64,000 bases of DNA. Source: Arcticibacter svalbardensis MN12-7. GTDB lineage: Bacteria; Bacteroidota; Bacteroidia; Sphingobacteriales; Sphingobacteriaceae. The stretch covers positions 62,001 to 126,000 of the forward strand of contig NZ_AQPN01000141.1 in NCBI RefSeq assembly GCF_000403135.1, read 5' to 3'. Under the pieces are notes generated by a model. That model did not search any database. It was not told the origin of the DNA and saw only the letters and a program-made list of their open reading frames with translations. Shown here in pieces: positions 59,787 to 64,000 of this stretch (its first letter is position 1; every line of letters begins with the position of its first letter). The position numbers and the translations under genes are program-made.

Positions 59787-60758
59787 TTAATCTTCTACTT
59801 TTTTATTATTATTTAACAGCGTATTCATGTTTGTTATCCTTTCGCCTAAACTGACCAGTCTTCTAGACATGGCAGAGGAGAGATCCCCCAACTGCAGCTT
59901 CAGCTCTTCCTGTTGTTTCTTTTTTTTGTTTTTATTTGTTTCCCTGTTGATCTCGTAAATCTTATTGATATAGGTATAATTCACTTCGAGAATATAAGGA
60001 CGGTGAAGGTCTTCCATTGCGAAATCTATCAGATTGGAGAATTTTAAAGATAATTCCTTGCTATTCCAGTAGGTGGCAATAGCTTGCTGATAGATGTCTT
60101 TATTGGCATTAACCAGATTGAAAATATCGTTATATGAATAAATGGCTGAATTTAACTGTTCATATGCCCCTTTGTTGTTCAAGGAATTGCTTAATGCTAA
60201 AACGGCATCGTTGAAATTTCTAGATTCATTGAGGTAGTTGTTGAGCGCTAATGATATCAAAGGGAAAAATTCTAGTCTGCCTTTTTCCAGCTGTGCTTCA
60301 TCCACATTTTTTGTGTTCAGCAGTTCCACAATACCGTTATACCCTTTCCTGCTTTCTTCTTCTAACTTCTTTATTATTTTAGTCTGAAAGGTGCTCTGCG
60401 AACTCGTAATCTCCGCTTTAATCTGTTTGAGTGGATCAGGTACAGGCTGTGCAACATAGATATCAACAAATGTTCCCGGATCTTTTGGTAAAACTGCCCT
60501 TCCTTCCTGAGGGTATTTGATCTCATATTTATTCAGTGCTGCCGACTCGATATTGACATAGTTAATTTCATTAGCACATTTAAAGCTAATGATTCCCTGT
60601 GGATCGGTACTTAAACGGTATCCACTAATTATAAATGTGCTGTTTGCTAAGGGGGAGTAATCGCCATACCTAACCCTGAACTTATAATTAATCCCTTGTG
60701 CAGATACGGTATGCAAAAGCAGGGACAGAAAAATAACTGCATAACCTCGGGTTCTCAT
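59787..60758 (-). CDS. Secreted protein with beta-sandwich and helical domains, unknown function
   Basis: A 323-residue protein with a signal peptide (VIFLSLLLHTVSA) followed by a beta domain at about 22-110 that looks like a carboxypeptidase-regulatory/PEGA-like fold (RLSTDPQGIISFKC, VNIESAALNKYEI). The rest is charged and helical (about 120-323), ending in a lysine-rich coiled-coil stretch (NRETNKNKKKKQQEELKLQL). Unrecognised family. Its start overlaps the end of the upstream gene by 4 bases, so the two are translationally coupled. Confidence 0.7.
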   Translation of the reverse strand: MRTRGYAVIFLSLLLHTVSAQGINYKFRVRYGDYSPLANSTFIISGYRLSTDPQGIISFKCANEINYVNIESAALNKYEIKYPQEGRAVLPKDPGTFVDIYVAQPVPDPLKQIKAEITSSQSTFQTKIIKKLEEESRKGYNGIVELLNTKNVDEAQLEKGRLEFFPLISLALNNYLNESRNFNDAVLALSNSLNNKGAYEQLNSAIYSYNDIFNLVNANKDIYQQAIATYWNSKELSLKFSNLIDFAMEDLHRPYILEVNYTYINKIYEINRETNKNKKKKQQEELKLQLGDLSSAMSRRLVSLGERITNMNTLLNNNKKVED

Positions 60759-61579
60759 TCCATTTCAGTTAAAGTCAGAAAATCATTTTGGTATATATTT
60801 CTTAAACTATTATACACCTCCTTGTTCCCTTTTAAAACAATGATCCTTAATTCAGTACCCGGTTTAATAGGCAAGGTTGCCGAGAAGTTCCCTAAGCTAT
60901 CCGTTTTAGCCACTTTTGATGTGCCTACAAAACGTATTTCAGCTCCTGAAATGCCAATTTTATCTGGTAAAGAAAACAATCGTCCCTGAAAGGATGTCTG
61001 CTCTACATTCTTTATCAGTTGTATCGACAGATTAGTGTGAGTCGATGAATCACTTAACAAGTAGCGCTGCTTTTGAGGGAGATGATATCCTGGTATATGA
61101 AGGGATAAATCAATCATTCGGCCCTGATACTCATTGTTAATTCCTGTAAAAAAGGCTATCCCTTGTTCATTTATATTTCGGGTCTGCTGAAATAAGTCTA
61201 CAATAATGCTGACTGATCCGTTTGTGATTTCATTCGTATCATCAGGTGTTGCAATTTTAACAGAAAGGGATAAGGGCTGTTTCTTTTCCTGAGGCCGATA
61301 TTGATAGCCTACATATAAAATGATGCAGAATACGACAACCGGACCGGCTAAATATAGATTTCCTTTAGGTGTGTTCGACTGGTAAGTGGCAACTGATTTC
61401 ATTGCTCCTGCAAGAAAACCTGTTGCAAGCAGGTCAATAAGTATAATCAAAAAGAAATATACAGGTGTGTCCAGTTCAATTTTCTGCTTGCTCAGCGTAA
61501 CTAAATAAAAGAATAGGGCAAACAAAATGAAGCCGGCCAAAGAAATGAAAATCCAGTTCAGTTGAGTAAGTTTTTTCAT
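60755..61579 (-). CDS. Membrane protein with C-terminal carboxypeptidase-regulatory-like domains
   Basis: A 274-residue protein, first gene of the operon. Three transmembrane helices fill residues about 7-110 (WIFISLAGFILFALFFYLV, YFFLIILIDLLATGFLAG, GPVVVFCIILYVGYQY). The outer part has two beta-sandwich segments, the second typical of carboxypeptidase-regulatory-like domains (GAEIRFVGTSKVAKTDSLGN). Likely an inner-membrane anchor presenting the domains outside. Not in a family I can name; the tight link to the secreted protein suggests a complex. Confidence 0.7.
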   Translation of the reverse strand: MKKLTQLNWIFISLAGFILFALFFYLVTLSKQKIELDTPVYFFLIILIDLLATGFLAGAMKSVATYQSNTPKGNLYLAGPVVVFCIILYVGYQYRPQEKKQPLSLSVKIATPDDTNEITNGSVSIIVDLFQQTRNINEQGIAFFTGINNEYQGRMIDLSLHIPGYHLPQKQRYLLSDSSTHTNLSIQLIKNVEQTSFQGRLFSLPDKIGISGAEIRFVGTSKVAKTDSLGNFSATLPIKPGTELRIIVLKGNKEVYNSLRNIYQNDFLTLTEME

Positions 61580-61781
61580 GTCAAGCTTATAAATTTACAT
61601 GAATGAGACTGGATTCTATATAGCTATTACTAGCTATTTTTATGTTTAAATGGGTTCTTTCCAAGTGAGATTTGATTCAAGAAAATAATAGCTTAGGATC
61701 TGATAAATCTTTATTTTCTCGAAACAAATGCATCTAGCAGAGGTTATTAGGAGATTAAATTTATCTATTAATTATCTTCTT

Positions 61782-62240
61782 ATGGAAACTATTGAAAATA
61801 CTGTTGAGGTTTTAAATGACCTATTGCAAATTAATAATGATCGTATTACAGGTTACGAACGTGCTATTGATGAATCCAAAGGTGGAGACCTGGATTTAAA
61901 AGCAATTTTTGAAACTTTAATTGCACAAAGTAAACTTTACAAAAGCAGTCTGGAGCAACAAGTGATTGCTTTAGGAGGTACTCCTGATAAAGGCACAACA
62001 AACAGTGGCAAGATTTACAGAGTTTGGATGGACGTGAAAGCAACATTCACAGGGCATGATCGTAAGTCAGTTTTAGAAAACTGTGAGTTTGGTGAAGATG
62101 CTGCTCAAAAAGCGTATAAAGAAGCACTATCTCCAGAAAATGATCTTCCACAGGATATCAGATCTTTACTTGTAGATCAGCAGACTGAGCTTAAAGTAGC
62201 ACATGATAAGATCAAAGGTCTTCGTGATGCACAAAGCTAA
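61782..62240 (+). CDS. PA2169/DUF2383-family four-helix-bundle protein
   Basis: A 152-residue cytosolic protein with the PA2169 family pattern: VEVLNDLLQINNDRITGYERAI, LKAIFETLIAQSKLYKSSLE, VWMDVKATFTGHDRKSVLENC-type helix and LPQDIRSLLVDQQTELKVAHDKI. It forms a ferritin-like helical bundle; metal ligands and function are not established, although the family is often stress-induced. A frame opening at 61728 gives 18 extra residues, but the ATG at 61782 matches the family start. Terminated by the hairpin at 62258. Confidence 0.88.
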   Translation: METIENTVEVLNDLLQINNDRITGYERAIDESKGGDLDLKAIFETLIAQSKLYKSSLEQQVIALGGTPDKGTTNSGKIYRVWMDVKATFTGHDRKSVLENCEFGEDAAQKAYKEALSPENDLPQDIRSLLVDQQTELKVAHDKIKGLRDAQS

Positions 62241-62547
62241 TTAGTATTTAACATTTAAAAAAAGGGCTTGCAATTTATTTTGTAAGCCCTTTTTTGATTT
62301 ATAGATTCTTTCCTTTTAATACTCTTGTAAAAACCAATATTATAATGCAGATCCAGCACAATAAACTATCCTGTTGGTGCCCTAGTGAATATTTCGGTTT
62401 AATTGGGCGCAAAAGGGTATTCCAGTAGAACATTGTGTTTGTATTAAAGGCTCAATTATAGGTTAGTTAATGCCGGTATGTACCTTTAATCATTCCAATA
62501 TTATTGCTATATTGTCTCAGCTAATCGTCTAAATTATATTCTTACAA
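62241..62547. other. 307-base intergenic region with terminator
   Basis: Begins with the terminator of the four-helix protein gene; the remaining 250 bases are AT-rich and should hold the promoter of the hybrid sensor gene. No exact TAnnTTTG box found. Confidence 0.4.
62258..62296 (+). terminator. Rho-independent terminator after the four-helix protein gene
   Basis: AAAAAAGGGCTTGCA (62258-62272) pairs with TGTAAGCCCTTTTTT (62281-62295) with one G-U pair and an 8-base loop. Good stem and T run. Confidence 0.85.
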
Positions 62548-64000
62548 ATGAGAAATTTGTCTGGGGTTTATATACTAATTATTATATGTTTTCTTTTTAA
62601 AATTACCGTTGCTTCTGAAATAAAAGTGCCTGATTATTTCTATTATCAACGATTTGATAATAGAAATGGATTGTCCAATAGTGCCGTTAACATTGTTTTT
62701 CAAGACAAGGATCAACTGGTTTGGGTTGGAACATGGGACGGATTAAATATGTATGATGGTACCGATTTTAGGGTTTTTAATTACACCAGTGAAAACCAGT
62801 CAGGCAGTATAGGTAATAATGTCATTCAGGATATTAAGGAAGATAAGAATGGCAATATCTGGATTAGTACAATTGGTGGAATTACCCGATTTGAGAAGTC
62901 AAGTGGTAAATTTTACACCTATTTCTATAATCTGGCAATTAAAACAAGCATAGCCGAAAAGGAGTATGAGTTGGCAATTGTTGATGATGAAACTGTATTT
63001 TGCAGTAGTAAAACATTTGGATTAAGTCGTTTCGATCCTAAAACTAATACATTCAAAAGTATCCCCCGGCTTTCAGGCAAAGGAACGACATCAAAAATGG
63101 AAAGTGGTAGAAAAGGGCTGATGTGGTTTTTACAAAGCGATGGAACGTTAATAGCATGTAAAGTCACACCAACAGGACTAATTCGTATCAAAACACTCAA
63201 ACTTAAAGATCAGATCAGTAACTTTTTTATAGCAAACGATCAAATCCTACTCACAGACACTAAGAATAATTTGCTTACACTGGATCCTCAATTTAAAGTA
63301 AAGCCAGTAGCTCATTTGGCCAATAGGATCAAGTTGATTAATTTTTATCAATCCAATTATGTAATTGCCTGGGATTCACAAGGCATCTCCACCTTCAACA
63401 CGAATTTTGAGCCAAGTTCATTTATGAAAGATGAAGTGAAACAACTGGCAAATAGTAAGGTGACCACTATAGCCTCAGCAAAAGATCAGGTTTTATGGAT
63501 TGGAACAGATGGCAATGGATTGATTAAAATTTACCCTAAAATAAACCACTTTGGCCTGGTAAACAGGAGTACAACCAATGACTTAAATAAACCCGTTCGC
63601 GCCTTTGAGGAGGTTGATGGTAACCTGTGGGTCGGGACAAAAGGCAAAGGCATTGTCATCTTAAATAATTTTTGGAATGAGCCCAAGCTACCCCAGTCCG
63701 AAAAAGATTTAACTAGTGCTAACGGACTTGATAATAATTCGGTTTATGTTATCAAAAAAGGCGTTTATCCTTACGTTTATATTGGTACAGATGGCAATGG
63801 AATTGGTGTTTATGATTTAAAACGAAAACAAAATATTCGCTGGTCTGAGATTTCAGGCAAGCTAAAATTGCCGGCCTTTGGTTCTGTATATGCTATCCTG
63901 CAGGATCCTGACCAGTCCTTATGGCTAGGAACCAGCGGAAGTGGCTTGATCCATTTGGATTTTATAAAGAACCCAAACGAGACCTTGAGTTTAAAGTACC
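62548..64000 (+). CDS. Hybrid two-component system sensor (HTCS type), 3' end cut by window edge
   Basis: An open frame of 484 codons with no stop before the window ends. It starts with a signal peptide (YILIIICFLFKITVASE) and carries the propeller repeats typical of Bacteroidota hybrid sensors: NGLSNSAVNIVFQDKDQ, WVGTWDGLNMYDG, IWISTIGGITRF, WIGTDGNGLIKIYP, WVGTKGKGIVIL, YIGTDGNGIGVY and WLGTSGSGLIHLD. In this family the periplasmic propeller is followed by a Y_Y_Y domain, kinase, receiver and AraC-type HTH; these would lie beyond the edge. Often senses carbohydrate fragments and activates a polysaccharide-utilisation locus. None is visible here. Confidence 0.93.
   Translation, partial: MRNLSGVYILIIICFLFKITVASEIKVPDYFYYQRFDNRNGLSNSAVNIVFQDKDQLVWVGTWDGLNMYDGTDFRVFNYTSENQSGSIGNNVIQDIKEDKNGNIWISTIGGITRFEKSSGKFYTYFYNLAIKTSIAEKEYELAIVDDETVFCSSKTFGLSRFDPKTNTFKSIPRLSGKGTTSKMESGRKGLMWFLQSDGTLIACKVTPTGLIRIKTLKLKDQISNFFIANDQILLTDTKNNLLTLDPQFKVKPVAHLANRIKLINFYQSNYVIAWDSQGISTFNTNFEPSSFMKDEVKQLANSKVTTIASAKDQVLWIGTDGNGLIKIYPKINHFGLVNRSTTNDLNKPVRAFEEVDGNLWVGTKGKGIVILNNFWNEPKLPQSEKDLTSANGLDNNSVYVIKKGVYPYVYIGTDGNGIGVYDLKRKQNIRWSEISGKLKLPAFGSVYAILQDPDQSLWLGTSGSGLIHLDFIKNPNETLSLKY

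Overview
The window reads as chromosome of a member of the Bacteroidota, most likely family Sphingobacteriaceae (Pedobacter-like). The reasons are: AT-rich DNA; start codons mostly without purine-rich ribosome sites; many promoters of the TAnnTTTG type; a UpxY-type NusG antiterminator; the start of a hybrid two-component sensor with propeller repeats; and a DinB/short-DnaE mutasome pair. The genus is an inference. I recognised no rRNA, tRNA, transposase, phage gene or CRISPR array.

Layout. 1-8622: a cut-off response regulator, a CorA-type metal channel, a YhcC/TIGR01212 radical SAM protein, an SRPBCC protein, an ammonium transporter with an outer-membrane porin, a CpsB/YwqE-type PHP phosphatase, two small unknown proteins and an aldo/keto reductase. 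8824-15722: an unusual cassette of a GNAT-fold acyltransferase, a ThiF(E1)-nitroreductase fusion, a 7TMR-DISM histidine kinase, a receiver-kinase protein and a convergent lone receiver. 15771-17478: an EEP-family hydrolase and a TRIC-type channel. 17507-30122: first half of a surface polysaccharide locus: UDP-sugar dehydrogenase, UpxY antiterminator, two paralogous small HTH proteins, a double glycosyltransferase, rfbBCDA (dTDP-L-rhamnose) and gmd-fcl (GDP-L-fucose). 30331-42062: unrelated genes: ArsR regulator with an Old Yellow Enzyme, DinB with DnaE, a GNAT, HflKC, and a PLD-nuclease/helicase protein. 43054-58460: second half of the polysaccharide locus, apparently one long operon: Wza-like export lipoprotein, Wzc-like kinase, flippase, polymerase, five glycosyltransferases and tailoring enzymes (acyltransferase, SDR, SGNH hydrolase, esterase). 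58683-64000: a LuxR-type regulator, an uncharacterised three-gene envelope operon, a PA2169/DUF2383-type four-helix protein and the start of a hybrid two-component sensor.

How the genes work together. The nucleotide-sugar genes should supply L-rhamnose, L-fucose and a uronic acid to the glycosyltransferases. Flippase, polymerase, Wza and Wzc would move, polymerise and export the product, and the unlinked CpsB-type phosphatase at 5963 probably opposes Wzc. No priming phosphoglycosyltransferase is visible, so that step must be encoded elsewhere.

The best candidate for an undescribed system is 8824-15722. It pairs a putative acyl-amide-forming enzyme and an adenylating/flavin fusion with a membrane sensor kinase in one tight operon, which would suit a small-molecule signal made and sensed by the same cell. 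That function is inferred from gene content only.
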